NCBI GenBank assembly: GCA_034440615.1 | Contig: JAOTOM010003681.1 | Coordinates: 1-64,000 of the forward strand | DNA: 64,000 nucleotides | Direction: 5' to 3' | Origin: Ashinkailepas kermadecensis | Lineage: Eukaryota; Arthropoda; Thecostraca; Neolepadidae | Shown here: one piece after another, positions 33,490 to 44,974 of the stretch | Position numbering within the stretch: position 1 is the stretch's first letter | Layout: the number at the start of each line of letters is the position of its first letter | The notes under the pieces: generated by a model | Database searches by the model: none | What the model saw: the letters and a program-made list of their open reading frames with translations, nothing else | Told to the model about the DNA's origin: nothing | Translations under genes and position numbers: made by a program

Positions 33490-34365
33490 TAATTGGAGAT
33501 CAAGGTAAATTTTGATTCTTTGGAATTATTATTTCGAATACACTGTATTTTAACGTAAAAATGACGATGTGACCACTCATTTTCTCTGCAAATTATTACT
33601 TTTCAGTTCACAAAGAAATAAACTATCAAAATCTTCACTACAAATATAGCACATCGCATATAATTATCCGTACCTGGTGTGTCATAGATGTGATAAAGAA
33701 GTTCAACACTTCGTGCACTCGATTTACTATATGACCTATGCAGTAGATGCACCCTAAAGCCCAAATAACCAACTAATGCACTCGATTTAATACTCTTGCA
33801 TCAAAAACCTTATGTTTCTGCCTTAATTGGACATTTATTTCAGAGAATTCATACTCCCAAACCGACTCGTCCACAATGCGACCAAGGCCGGAAATTCCTT
33901 GTGATGCTGTAATCGTTAAGGGCTGTGCTGTCCAACACATCCTCAAAGATTTAGTATTTATATTTACTAAGAGGGGAAGTGTGTTTAGTAAGAATATATA
34001 CTAAATTTCTGGAAGTTTAGTAGGTATTGTTACTAAAGTTGCCTATACAATGTTGCAAATATTTGATGACTTCATGTCCGAAAAATTTGCTTCGGAGGAT
34101 TCTGGTTTTCCGGTTAGGTTAGGTTAGGTTAGATTATATTATGCTATGATACATTTTATATATTATGCTACATTATCTTGTCTAGGTTAGGTTAGGTTAG
34201 GTTACTTGTGCCTATGATGTCATCAATTGTATCGACCACCATTGACGTAAAAGTAATCATTTGCAGTGAAAATGAGTGGTCGCATCATCTTCATCACGTC
34301 AGAAAGCATACTAGTACACAAACAAAAATAAAAAAAATCAAAATTTACCTTGATCTCCAAATTTA
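33490..34365. mobile_element. Long-TIR element with TTAGG arrays (copy 2)
   Basis: 33490-33600 and about 34250-34365 are reverse complements (GGAGATCAAGGTAAATTTTGATT, then GACCACTCATTTTC.CTGCAAAT). Between them GGTTA arrays lie at 34114-34134 and 34184-34203. The internal 34080-34200 block is repeated inverted at 32335-32455. A 50-bp LINE tip is inserted at 33727-33776. Confidence 0.75.
33727..33776 (+). mobile_element. LINE 3'-tip insertion, 50 bp
   Basis: Flanked by a perfect 13-bp duplication TGCACTCGATTTA (33714-33726 and 33777-33789). It consists of GATGCACCCTAAAGCCC and an AAATAACCAACTAA tail, as at the 3' end of the 57011-63148 LINE. Confidence 0.85.
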
Positions 34366-34369
34366 CCAG

Positions 34370-34830
34370 TTTTTCATTAGGTGTGAGATGTTGAAACAAG
34401 CACAATAGGATGTCAAAATTTGCCATGGAATTAGTGTCATTTAAAATGATTTTGATGTCTTTTAGACTCAAATTTGAGCCAATGGTTTAGGTACTTATGA
34501 CTAGCTTCATCATTTGTTTTGAGATTCATAATTTAGGAAGAGCTAATTCTGGATAGGGAGAATAATACCTATGCTATAAACTGACATTATATGCATATCA
34601 CAGTTCAGGTGATCCCTGTACCTAAAATTGAGTTGTGAAATGTTTGTGTATCACTTCCTTATTGAGAGCATGAACATGTTACTTATAAATTGGATACTGT
34701 TAGAAAGGATATATGAAGACTTCATAAGCATGCATCAAGGAGCAGGATGTCAATACTTCTTGGAGAATGATGTCGATTGAGCATTCAGAAAGTGGTATAT
34801 TCCACCCTATTTCACGAATAATTTGTCACT
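34370..34830. repeat. Dispersed repeat family, copy 1
   Basis: Shares in order AGGTGTGAGATGTYGAAAC, GGATGTCRAAATTTG, GATACTGTTAGAAA, GGATGTCGATT and AGTGGTATATTCCACC.TATTTC with copies at 45255-45855 and 46055-46528. A trace lies at 63200-63280. No coding capacity; borders approximate. Confidence 0.7.
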
Positions 34831-35105
34831 GCACCCCAACCATCACCACATTCTAAAGAAACCATCCATCAACATCCCACATACACCTATCAATGACTAT
34901 CCACCCTAGCTATCCAGCCCTATTCCCTTGATCCAGTCCTATTCCCTTAACACATGTGGATTGAATGTCTTGCCAATAATTTTCAAACTGCATCCATGCC
35001 TGCTTAAAGGGGTATGTGCCATGCACACTTACTTAGCATAAATCTCACCCCATCCATCACTAATTAGAACTAAAAAACAAGATTTTCCAGTCTAAAAAAA
35101 TTGTC
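34831..35105 (-). mobile_element. CR1 3' UTR fragment
   Basis: Matches the minus-strand CR1 3' UTR at 30680-30780 (GCCTGCTTAAAGGG, GTGCCATGCACACTTA, CATAAATCTCACCCCA, AACAAGATTTTCC, CTAAAAAA.TTGTCC). It has no tail and no ORF. Confidence 0.75.
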
Positions 35106-35613
35106 CAGGTCAATTAAAATTTGGTAGGTGCATTATGTGGTGAAATAAACATGAAAAGTGGTGTATGGCTATTGTTCTGTATATTTCCTTGGCACTCATC
35201 CTTTGTTTTTGCCCTCCATGTATGCATATGTCTGCTATGATTGTTCAGAGACTGACAGATACCTAGGTGCATGGCATTGTAGGTAGGTAATTGGGCACAT
35301 TGCCATAATATTGACATATCCAAGAGAAGTGCAAGCAGAGTTGGGAGCAGCCCTGTGGCCATGTGGTATAAGAGTTTGCATGAAAATGTTAGCTGATTGC
35401 TCATCAACAACAATGGTGTGGTGAGCCAGACTGCAAGGCATGGCAGACAATGAGGTGGACCATGCATACCAGGTGGTATAAAACAATACAGGCCCCTGGA
35501 GGACATGGTGCACCAACCCTTAGCAGAAAGAGCATCAATGCTATGTTTGTTCATACAAGTATAAAATATGTAGGTGTTCTCACCCATTTTGCTTCAGACA
35601 TTTAGCATATAGC
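35106..35613. other. Open sequence without recognised function
   Basis: A 157-codon minus-strand frame (35587-35114) is open, with an overlapping second frame. The predicted peptide is rich in Cys, His and Leu and shows no known domain. Two overlapping open frames suggest low stop density and not a gene. Left unassigned. Confidence 0.25.
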
Positions 35614-35626
35614 AGCATCAGGATGT

Positions 35627-35788
35627 TGGTTGGTTATTGGTTTTTACAACACGTCGACCGTTGAGTCATGTAGCGTCGCCAATCTCTCACGCCGATTGGT
35701 CGCGGGCGAAGAGTAGCGACAGGTGAGACTCAAACCCACAATCTTTTGATTGTGAGACGAGCATCTTACCCCTAGACCACTCGTCCCC
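35627..35788 (-). mobile_element. tRNA-derived SINE, complete, with 13-bp TSD
   Basis: Bounded by a perfect duplication AGCATCAGGATGT (35614-35626 and 35789-35801). Read on the minus strand it starts GGGGACGAGTGGTCTAGGGG (A-box-like). It then has TGCTCGTCTCACAATC and GGGTTTGAGTCTC (B-box-like), a body, and ends CCAATAACCAACCA. The head resembles a tRNA of the Val type, but the anticodon arm is degenerate. The tail matches the end of the I-group LINE at 57011-63148. Confidence 0.9.
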
Positions 35789-35841
35789 AGCATCAGGATG
35801 TGATGGAGACAATCACAAATGGTTTGTATCAAAAGTTGTGT

Positions 35842-36910
35842 ACCATCCTAGCAGGGTGGGAATTAAGGATCTTCAGAGATCACTTCTTCAGAGATTTTAT
35901 CTCTGAAACATTCTTGCACTCCAGGTTCATACTGGACAGGATGGGCTTCGCATGTACTCCGACACAAATGTGGAAACAAAGATATCAATTAAAAAAAGAA
36001 TGCAGAATGACACCCACAAACTGGTTATTCCACTTACAGTTACCACTCAAACTAACCACTTTTTGTAGTAGTCAGCAGCCAGACCGCAGCTTCACACACT
36101 TCTCTCAATCTCAACCACCAGAAATGCAGACGGCGATGCGCCAACAGTGCTTGCAAGACTGCACACCTACACACTGATTGCAATGTTCTCTGGTTACTCA
36201 GACTCTGGAGCAGTGTCTCCAAAAACCTGTGTTCGTGCCACCCATATAGTCAGAAAATTTGACAGCTTTAAGAGACATCTTCCAGAGTCCTGGAGGCCAC
36301 CAATCAGAATTGACTGTGTTAGTGTTATCTGTTCTGAAATCTGTCTGTCAACCAATGGATGCAAGGTATTTTATATGATGTCATAACCATTAGCAACTTT
36401 GAACACATTGTTAACAGTGTCATGCAGCAAACACAAGAACTTGACTGATACTTTGCATTGTGCACTGCTATCACATCCAAACTGTGGTGTGTGTGGTAGC
36501 AGAGTTGGGTTCATATTACATAGGGAATTGGCTGTGTAGGTCGGTATGAGCTCTGGGCTGAGGGTGAAGTTTTTTTCTTCATATGGCTAGCCTTGTACTG
36601 ATCCCAACAGTGAAAGGGAAGTGCATTGCTCCTGTGAGTTATGACAGACAAAGCTGTGCTGATTATCACTATTTGCTGCTTGGCGGTGCCATTGATTGTT
36701 CACTTCTTTGTTCCTATGATTTTACATTTGATTTGACAAAAATGACAAGGCATATTACTTATGCATATTATGTAGGTAATGACTACATAGGCTTTTCTCG
36801 TCAGTTACCTGTAAACAGATTTGATGCCTCAAAAACTAATATGTCTATGGAAATGTACTCAGGAAGAAGTTGGTATGCACTCTGACTCCCAACCCAGAAA
36901 GGAAGTTTAC
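35842..36910. repeat. Large inverted repeat, right arm
   Basis: A continuous 1.07-kb segment whose reverse complement matches 30033-30365 joined to 32573-33345. The single GGCTAGCC at 36585-36592 is the empty equivalent of the insertion site at 30358/32573. The mate arm carries insertions that this arm lacks. Confidence 0.8.
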
Positions 36911-37672
36911 CACTCTGGTCCTAGTGGCCTCAGTTTGCATTGCTACTTCATTGTATTTCCTTCCTTATTTTTGGACCCATCCCACATGTATGTTGTGTGT
37001 GTTGCAAGTTCAGCTGTGTGACCATAGCTGGTTTTACAGAGGAAATTTGCTTATGTTCCATATGTGTGGTATAATAGTCGAGGTGTTTATACTTAATATG
37101 AGCTACAATGGCTCATCCTGGTTAAGTCTGTAAAGGGCAGATATCACAACCTTGGCAAAAAGACACTAATCACCCCAATCAACACACATCCCTAAATCCA
37201 AAGAATCCATCCACCAACATCCCCCACACTCATCAATACCTATCTACCTTACCTATCCAGCCCTATTCACTCAATCCCATGTAACACATGTGGCTTGAAT
37301 GCCCTATCAATAATTGTCAGGCACCATCCATGCCTGCTTAAAGGGGCCTGTACAGTGCACACCTACTTAGCATACATCTCACCCCATCCACCACTACTTA
37401 GAACTCAAAACCAAGCTTTTGCAGCCTAAAAAGTTGTCAACCTTATTTTAAAGTACATTCAACAATGGCTTCCCCACAACATCAGCAGGCAGCCTATTCC
37501 ACTGATCAACAATCCTTTGACTGAAGACCTGTTGTCAATTAACTGTCCTACACCTCGATTTGTCTAACCTGAATTGATGACCCCTGTGTGATAATCTGAA
37601 TAGGAGGGCATCATTCATATTGACCTGATCTAGCCCTTTAATGATTTGATGCATTTCAATCATATCACCCCT

Positions 37673-37734
37673 AGTTATGGGCGCTACATGACCAGTGCAG
37701 TTGATGTGCCCTTGAAACCCAAATAACTAACGAA
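37673..37734 (+). mobile_element. LINE 3'-tip insertion, 62 bp
   Basis: Flanked by a perfect 16-bp duplication CAATCATATCACCCCT (37657-37672 and 37735-37750) within the CR1 relic. It contains GTTATGGGCGC, GTTGATGTGCCC and the AAACCCAAATAACTAACGAA tail. Confidence 0.9.
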
Positions 37735-37753
37735 CAATCATATCACCCCTTAA

Positions 37754-38676
37754 CACGCGCACTGGGGGGGGGGGGTGAAATCCGCCCACCCCTTTGGTTT
37801 TCCGTAGATAACTGCAGATTTTACCGGTCGATATACGCGATTTTCTGCGTACCTCCTTAGAAATTACCGGCGCGTCGTTTAAAGAAGAAAAATGGAAATC
37901 GGCCGAAAATGTTTCGAGTTAGGGGCCGTTAAAGTCTAAAAATTTCGTAGCGCCAGACCACAAAAATCGGCGCTGATGCGCTTCCCGTATATCCGCAAAA
38001 GGGAAGTGTTCTTGGCAACACTAGCGACTTGTTTGATGTATATTGATATGCTATATAGTTTCAAGATAATGTTAGGTCACCGAGGTCAAGTCAGGTCAAG
38101 TTCATGACAGGTTAATGGAACCAAACTTGGTCAACTGGAATGTTGTCATAAATGCACTACTCTTTGTCATTTGTACTGTTTGTCATTGCGTTTCCATACT
38201 TTATTCATGTACTTCACTCCTTTCTTCGCGAAGCCGATTGCGCCGAGCTGCCCGACGGAGCAGTCGGGCGGGCGGCCCGGTTCCGGTAACTTGAACAGGT
38301 AACTGACCTGATAAAGTGCTGCTATATAGGTGACCTGAGGTCAAATGTCGGGACTAGCATCTGTATTGCATCATTAGTAGTGTCCAAAACATCACTGATT
38401 CCCATTTTGGAGCATTTAAACACAATCACAGCGATCATAACAATGACAAGCCAAGCCATGCAAAACAAGAAAATTTTGACAAATGTGACCTCATTTGACC
38501 TTGAAGATATTGACCTAAGGTCATGAAATTTGCACACAATAGTTCACTACCGTACCCATCGACCCTGCGAATTTTGTTCCTCCAGCTTTATTAGGAGCCG
38601 AGATCTTATGGAGGGGGCGGAATCCGCCCCCCCCCCTCCAGTGCGCGTAATTTTCAGAGGCGCTCCAGGGCGCGTG
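37754..38676 (+). mobile_element. TTAA-flanked MITE, 923 bp (copy 2)
   Basis: TTAA at 37750-37753 and 38677-38680, with termini CACGCGCACTGG and CCAGGGCGCGTG. Full-length reverse-complement partner of 26149-27072, including the internal GTCGGGC hairpin near 38252. Its insertion point lies in an otherwise continuous CR1 sequence, confirming both borders. Confidence 0.9.
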
Positions 38677-39340
38677 TTAATCTCCTATACTTGAATGAGT
38701 ACATATCTAATGCCATAAGTCTTAACCCATATTCTAGGTTACCTAATCTGCTGAGTCTGAGGGCTTTACATTGCACTCCTAGCATATCACTATTTTTTTT
38801 TATAAGTAGGGCTCCATGCCTGTACAGAATATTCTAAGTATGGTTGCACATAGGCTAAGTACAGTGTTTTCATGTCTTCCTTGCTCTTATACCTCACACT
38901 CCTTTTAATGATTCCCAGCATTCTGATTGCCCTGTTCATAGCTGAGATACATTGCTTTTGTTCTGCTTTAAGATCATTTCAAACTAACACACACCTAAAT
39001 ATCTTCCTTCTTTAATAACATTCAGTTAATCTCACCTCCCAATTATATGTCTGAAAGTCTCACCTCCAGACCCCAGATGCATAAACTTACATTTTCACAG
39101 TTGAAAGGCATCTGTCATTGATAAGCTGCTCTAGTTGCTGAATTAGACACCCATGTGGAACTTCATCAAAAGCTTTGCTAAATTCCAAGTACACAACATC
39201 CATCATGTAGGTTGTCTACTTCTTTAGTTACATACTCCATGAACTTCTTTAGGTTAGTTAAACAAGATCTCCAAGATCAAAATCCATGTTGGATATTCCT
39301 TAGAAGGTTATGCCTATCTAAATGAGTCTGAATAGTCTAC

Positions 39341-40852
39341 CAAAAATGCCTCCAAATTTTCCACAAGTGAAGGGCAGTAACGCATCAATCCATCCCTATG
39401 AGCAAGCCAGTGATAAAGAAAGTCGGTTGAAGTTTGTTGGAAATTGCTTCACAACACAAATGTCTGAAATATGGTATGCTTTCCCACTTGGCTGTTCCTT
39501 TGTTTTACTGTTGCTCTTTGATGTCTAAATCCCCTTTCTCACAACTTCTCCATGGTGTATTAGTTAAATCAACCACAATTTTCTGAGCATTTGTCAGCTG
39601 GCATAACCGGTGTGTATTCTGAATGATGCTGCATGAGTCTGATTGACTGCTAATGTATGGAAGTAAGGAATAGTAAAACCCAGGACAGCTGGAATTAAGA
39701 TTTCTAGCTTCCCAGTTATCAGGTACTTTGTTTTGAAAGAAAGGAACCAAAGCTCTTTAGATTTTGAGGATAATGGTGATTTCAAAGTACCAGGCTTCAG
39801 ATTGTGGGGATGATATGTTAGCTGATCACTATGTACCAGGTGTATTATTTACAGTTCATATTTCATTTTAGTGGTGTCATATGTTAGTTCAGCAAGCATC
39901 TTCCCACTGCCATTACCATTTTTTTTTATCTAGAAGATTATATTATCATAAGTGGTCAGAAAGGATTGCTTCATTTATATTAGGCTCGGAATTGTGACAG
40001 CAATTTGACAACAATATTGAGAGGTTAATGTGATGGTTTCCATAATTGTAATATTATTCTTTCAAATGTTCCAAGTTAGACCATAGCATTAGATTTGTCT
40101 CACATAATGTAATTAAATTTGTGTTGTCATTCCCATCTGGATTGATTGGAGGTCATTTGGAAATGCTAGACTATGAACCTGTTTTGTGGCAACTATATCC
40201 TGTTTCAAGCTCCACAAAGCTATTGTACTTCGTTCACAACACAAACCTATCTAAAGTTGCACAGAATAATTCCAAACTATGTGATCCCTACAAGGTAGTT
40301 TAGACAAATAGCTGCACAATTTGCATACCTGTGGCTGTGACAATTCCAATTCCAATAAATGTAGATTTCCCAGCTTCCGTATGGTTCAGAATTGGTAATT
40401 CTAATGATATATGTTGTTTTTAAGCTGATTATTTTTTTAATTAACCATTTATAAATGCATGGGATATCTTATGCATGTAATATTGCTTCTACAAAAGCTG
40501 GCTACTTACTGAATACAAGCAGCTGTTCACAAACAACTGACATCTCAAATTTACACCAGTCATTACATTTGTTGGCTGTTTGAATCTTCCAGAAGCTCCA
40601 CTGCTGGCCTATGGAGGAGGTCCTTGGTTAGGCTGGTTTCATTTTCTTTTTCAAAGTTTTTCTTCCAAAGAAGTTCTTCAAATGCTCAAATTTATGATAT
40701 TTGGTACCATGTTCTATCTACATTATAATCTTCTTTTGTTGTAACATTTGTTGAATTGTGGTATTAAGGGCATCAGCAAACAATCAGAAATGACAAGTGC
40801 ATGAAATAATTGCTGATAGCATTGTCAGCTGTCATCTGCTGTCAATATATAC
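39341..40852. other. Unassigned sequence
   Basis: No repeat family or coding motif is recognised. Short open frames are at background level. Confidence 0.3.
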
Positions 40853-40968
40853 TTGTGGGTTCGAGTCTCACCTGTCGCTACTCTTCGCCCGCGACCAATC
40901 GGCGTGAGAGATTGGCGACGCTACATGACTCAACGGTCGACGTGTCGTAAAACCAATAACCAACCAAC
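40853..40968 (+). mobile_element. tRNA-derived SINE, 5' truncated
   Basis: Same family as 35627-35788 in plus orientation. It starts at GTGGGTTCGAGTCTC (B box), keeps the body TCTTCGCCCGCGACCAATC and TGACTCAACGGTCGACG, and ends AAAACCAATAACCAACCAAC. The A-box half is missing and no target duplication is evident. Confidence 0.85.
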
Positions 40969-42533
40969 GAGAGAGTGGAATGTCAAACAGCCAAACATTA
41001 CTTTCTTATGAAGTTTCTCTATGCCCATTATGCTTTGAAGAAAAATTGAAGTAAGATGCAGCACCTGAGAATTGTTTTCATTTTTGCGTTCCAAGACATA
41101 GAGTAGAACATTTGAATAGGATGATGTAATCTGAATGTTTCCTATAAAATGATATGTATCAATTTAATTTGTATCCATTTAATGCTACATAGTCATGGAG
41201 CCTCCTGCTTTTTTTTTTAATGAATTGCTCAATTTGCTGCCCCAGAAGCTCGGTTGTAGTGCCAGCCTGCCTGGCACTGGTAGCCCCCATCCTGGAAATA
41301 CAGGTTTTGAGTCACTTCATCCACTTTCATTTAGCCACCGACTGGGAGAGTCAGCTGGCAACTGGCCTGATGAGGCCGGGGACGAGCAAACGGGGCCGCC
41401 GTGTTGGTGCGTTGATGGCACGTTAAACTCCCTGTCAAAATTCTGCTGTTGAACTGGAATTCATTGCTTGGGTGCAGGCCAGGGTTTATGCAACAAGCTC
41501 TGTTTAGCAATAGAACCCTGGTTCATAAAGCCACCCCAGCAAGAATTTGGACTAAATTATTATTTTTTAAATATAATTTTAAAAAATTGTCACATTGGTT
41601 TCGCTAAGTTGTGCAAAAGTTTGTTCATGCATTGTTGGTTCATGGGTGTTTGTTTTCCCAGCAAGCCACCTGTATATCATGTTGCCCTCCACAGCTGCAC
41701 TTCATACATGCAACCTCTAGTGTCCTAACCTTAACCTAACAATTTGTGTCAACCAGCCAAATCATTAGATCAGATTTCAAACAAATTGGCTCATCTGACA
41801 TTGGTGTGTTTTTAAAACTTTGTTTCGGTTTCATATTTTACACTATCTTCATAGGTATCATCTTCTCCCTTAACCTCCCCTCCCTCCCCATGCTGCTTGG
41901 TGTGTAGCTTGATTTGGTCCATTTCATCTTGGTGTAGTTAGTGGTGTGTCAATCATGTGTACATGGTTTGGTGGATTCAGAGCAATTTCCTAAATGTTTT
42001 GGTGAAAATGTAAAGTTTGCATGGTAGTTCCAAGACAAGCTGATTAGGGGTATCTTTAGCTGTTAATATTGTCCTTGCCACTTATTCTAGACATGAAGGC
42101 TGTAAAAGTGTCAATAGTGTTCAAACTCTGTAATGGAACTTTGTTGGTACGCATGGCAGATTTGTGGGGCACAACTAGGTTTATGAGTGTGCAAGTACCA
42201 ACATAGAATTGCTCACCCCTGTAATGGGTTTGGAAAGACAACCTAAATGCTTGTCATCCAGAATATTATCCTTTCCAGAAAACTATTCTCTCATTTGTCT
42301 TCCTGGAATGTTGAACTATACTGTTTGACAATGCAATAGTGCAAACTTATTATGCCACATCTGTTTTGTTTCTGTTCACTATTATTTTTAAATAAAAAAT
42401 GAAATTAGGCATACTAATGTCTAAAGGTACAAAAATGAGCCTGGGGCACATAGAGAATGTTTTCCAGCAACACTTAATTTTCTAGCATGATCATTTCATG
42501 AGGAGAGCATCTAATTGTGTTTTGTCTTTGCAG
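40969..42533. other. Unassigned sequence with a GC-rich block
   Basis: A 200-bp GC-rich island at about 41235-41440 ends in GGCACGTTAAACTCC and might be a SINE-like repeat, but no second copy was found here. CTAACCTTAACCTAAC at 41726-41741 is a trace of the TTAGG-type motif. Otherwise nothing is recognised. Confidence 0.3.
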
Positions 42534-42788
42534 GAGAGATAGCGATGGCAAGCTGAAGAGGCTACCCTTTTGCACAGTGTGTGTGTGTGTGCATCAGCAC
42601 AAATGTGATCTCAATTGACTGTACGGATCCACTCGGACTGCCTGGACTTTACTGCACCATCTGGAAAGGTGTTTGGTTGGAGCAAACAGGAGTGCCAGGC
42701 ATATGTGGAGGATTTGGTGATGAATGCTCAGTTTTTGGAGGATACAGCAAGTAGTAGTAGCAGCCTGGCCACAGGAGCCTTGTATGTG
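42534..42788 (+). other. Weak exon candidate
   Basis: TTTTGTCTTTGCAG| at 42533 is a good acceptor and GTGAGT at about 42789 a good donor. The frame read from the acceptor hits a stop near 42616. A different frame (from 42609) is open to the donor and encodes SDCLDFTAPSGKVFGWSKQ. No family recognised; it may be a decayed exon or chance. A short GT repeat lies at 42578-42592. Confidence 0.25.
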
Positions 42789-43528
42789 AGTATCCATTTT
42801 ATATGTGGGTTGCAACTCTTGTTCTGTCTGATGGGTAGTATGTTATGATTGACCTCATCATTCAGATGCACACATGTCATAATGTATGGCAATTTCTTGG
42901 CATTGTTATGATTGTTATAATTGATTTGGACAGGTTTTGTACTTGATGACTAATTGAATGCGGTCAAAATGTGGGAACTGGTAACGTTCCTGCGATGTGT
43001 AAATTTGATCTTGCTTAAATGAAGAGTTTGTGCTGCATGGAGCCCGAAAGGTCAAGATGATGTTAGATGCAGCATCTCCAAAGGCTCTACATCCGAGGGT
43101 TTTATACTGATTATGGATGGTGACATGGTGAGCTGAAACTGGTGTCAAGAATTCACTGTCAAGTCAAGAGCTCTACCACATGAAAGCAAACCATTGGGTT
43201 AAACATGACTTACTGCATTATATCACCAGCTTTTCTTTGGTACATAACAGTGAAATGACATATAATAATATTCATAATAGAATATATGGATTGGAAATAG
43301 GACGATAACTTTGACTGGCGTACTCCACATATATATTTTTTTTTATTGCAAAACATTGGCACTAAGCATATCATGTCACAGTGCAGATGATTACTTTTGT
43401 TAATGCCAGGCCAAAATCATCATGGACCGATGCAGTGAGTGGGTGAGTGTTCAGTGAGTGTGAGCAGTGAGTCAGTGAGTGTTCTACTGTTCAGGTGGCA
43501 TTGCGTTCGGGTGGCATTTCACTGTTGC
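42789..43528. other. Unassigned, with GTGAGT-rich low-complexity patch
   Basis: Around 43430-43490 the sequence is a degenerate GTGAGTG/CAGTGAGT repeat. No gene is recognised. Confidence 0.35.
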
Positions 43529-43753
43529 TCACTCTGACTTCTTATTGCCAAAGCCCTGCTCCCTGTAAGCTCCCTGTGGGTTCCAATTTTGAGACAATCG
43601 CCACAGCCTGTGTAAATTCTCTTGTAAGAAGGCCATGTTGGATGCATATGTGATTTTGCGGTAAATTCCGACATCAGTGAACCTCAGGCAGGGGGAATGG
43701 ATTTGATGAGGAAGATTGTTCATAAACATTGCAAACAGTAGGGGAAATAACAA
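43529..43753 (-). pseudogene. LINE reverse transcriptase fragment
   Basis: About 75 codons read MLFPLLFAMFMNNLP, then CLRFTDVGIYRKI and LQENLHRLWRLSQNWN. This corresponds to the RT segment around motif C (…GPLLF..F.NDLP…FADD..IFR.I…LQ.DL..L..W). The catalytic Asp-Asp has become Asp-Val, so the domain is dead. The flanks hold no further RT motifs. It is probably a Jockey- or L2-type remnant; the clade cannot be set from so short a piece. Confidence 0.65.
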
Positions 43754-44903
43754 CCCATCTTCCGGAGTACCAGAACAAACCGCTGTCCAGTCTCAACACG
43801 TTTCATTCATAATAACTTGCTGCTGTCTGTCTGTTGTCGCACAAGATCGTCGCGCGAGGAAACCGTGCTGTGCACCTGACATGCCATGCATTATATGTAT
43901 TTTGATTTTTTTTATATCCTGGAACATTATAATGCCTTTTGCCTTCGATGGTTTGATGAAAATGTCCTCAGACAGACCAATACAAAAAGGCTTATCTCCA
44001 CTGGCACAGCCAAAAAAGCATATCTTGCTCATTGACAACCATGATCATGAATGATATCATACCCAATAAAAGTTCAGGGGAATTGTGCTTGCATGGAGTG
44101 GGGGCAAAGCCACTGCCCATGGCTATTATTTGTAGTGAATGCCATTTTAACATCAGTGGCAAGACAAGCTCCATACGAAATTTTAGACAATTTGGACAAG
44201 TGCACCCTGCCTAGGACTGAAGCATAAAACCTGGATCATTCACATGTGAGAAGAAATGGAAATGTACTGTGTGGAAAATCTAGAATTAACCATGTCAGAG
44301 AAATGGATTCTGCATAAGCAATTTAAAACAGATATCAATAAGCACTTGGTCGTCTGTATTGTCTCGGGAACGCTGTTGCCATTGCTTTTTGTGCTACAAG
44401 AAACAATTGTCATTTGTGCGTGTATTGCACAAAATATTATCCAAGGAGCAAGACCTCCAACCATGTTTTTTTTTCATTAAATGGCACCAAAATTCGTCTG
44501 GTACAGATAATGAATCAAGTGAGATGACCACTAACCAGGTCTCCTGCATTTGCCAGCATATATGCTAACAGTATGAAATTGATGTGGTACAAAGTATCGC
44601 GGGCATTCACCTCCAGTCAGATCCCCTGTATTTAGCAGTATCGGAGCAGTGTTCGGTGATCAAGGGCCCACAACTATCTCCATAGTCTTATTCCCCACAA
44701 CGGCATGACATCTTTACGCCAAGATCGGATTTGTGTTTTTCTGTGTGACGTTGATTCAAAGCTGTCAAATGACTTACAGAATTGGCGACGTCCATTTTCG
44801 AAAATATTACCTAGCGCTCCTGTTTCTTGAAACATTCACCACTCAGTGCAGTAAAGCCGATTTTCTTGGGAGACTACAATATGATGACCTTGATCTCAGG
44901 TGG
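43754..44903. other. Unassigned sequence
   Basis: No recognised coding motif or repeat apart from the short target site used by the LINE tip at 44920. Confidence 0.3.
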
Positions 44904-44919
44904 CTAAATAACCCCATGT

Positions 44920-44974
44920 GGGCGCTGAATGACAGTAACAGTTGATGCTCCCCTAAGCCCAAATAACCAACCAA
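44920..44974 (+). mobile_element. LINE 3'-tip insertion, 55 bp
   Basis: Flanked by CTAAATAACCCCATGT (44904-44919) and CTAAATAACCCAATGT (44975-44990), 15 of 16 identical. It starts GGGCGCTGAATGAC and ends AAATAACCAACCAA. Confidence 0.9.

Larger units (their letters stand above)
37075..39340 (-). mobile_element. CR1 LINE relic, interrupted twice
   Basis: Heavily decayed minus-strand CR1. The 3' UTR lies at 37075-37440 (TACTTAATATGAGC, GGTTAAGTC, TTAAAGGGGCCTGT). RT C-terminal remnants run 37440-37672 and resume at 38681-39340 (CTCCTATACTTGAATGAGTA, GTTGTCTACTTCTTTAGT). A 62-bp LINE tip (37673-37734) and the 923-bp TTAA MITE (37754-38676) sit in the middle. No open frame remains. It is clearly older than the copy at 30428. 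Confidence 0.85.

Noticed and set aside
35114..35587. 157-codon minus-strand frame as a transposase
   Set aside because: No DDE, zinc finger or helix-turn-helix motif can be identified; a second overlapping frame is also open.
35700..35788. Possible functional tRNA-Val gene on the minus strand
   Set aside because: It is the head of a SINE with a 13-bp target duplication; the anticodon arm is degenerate.
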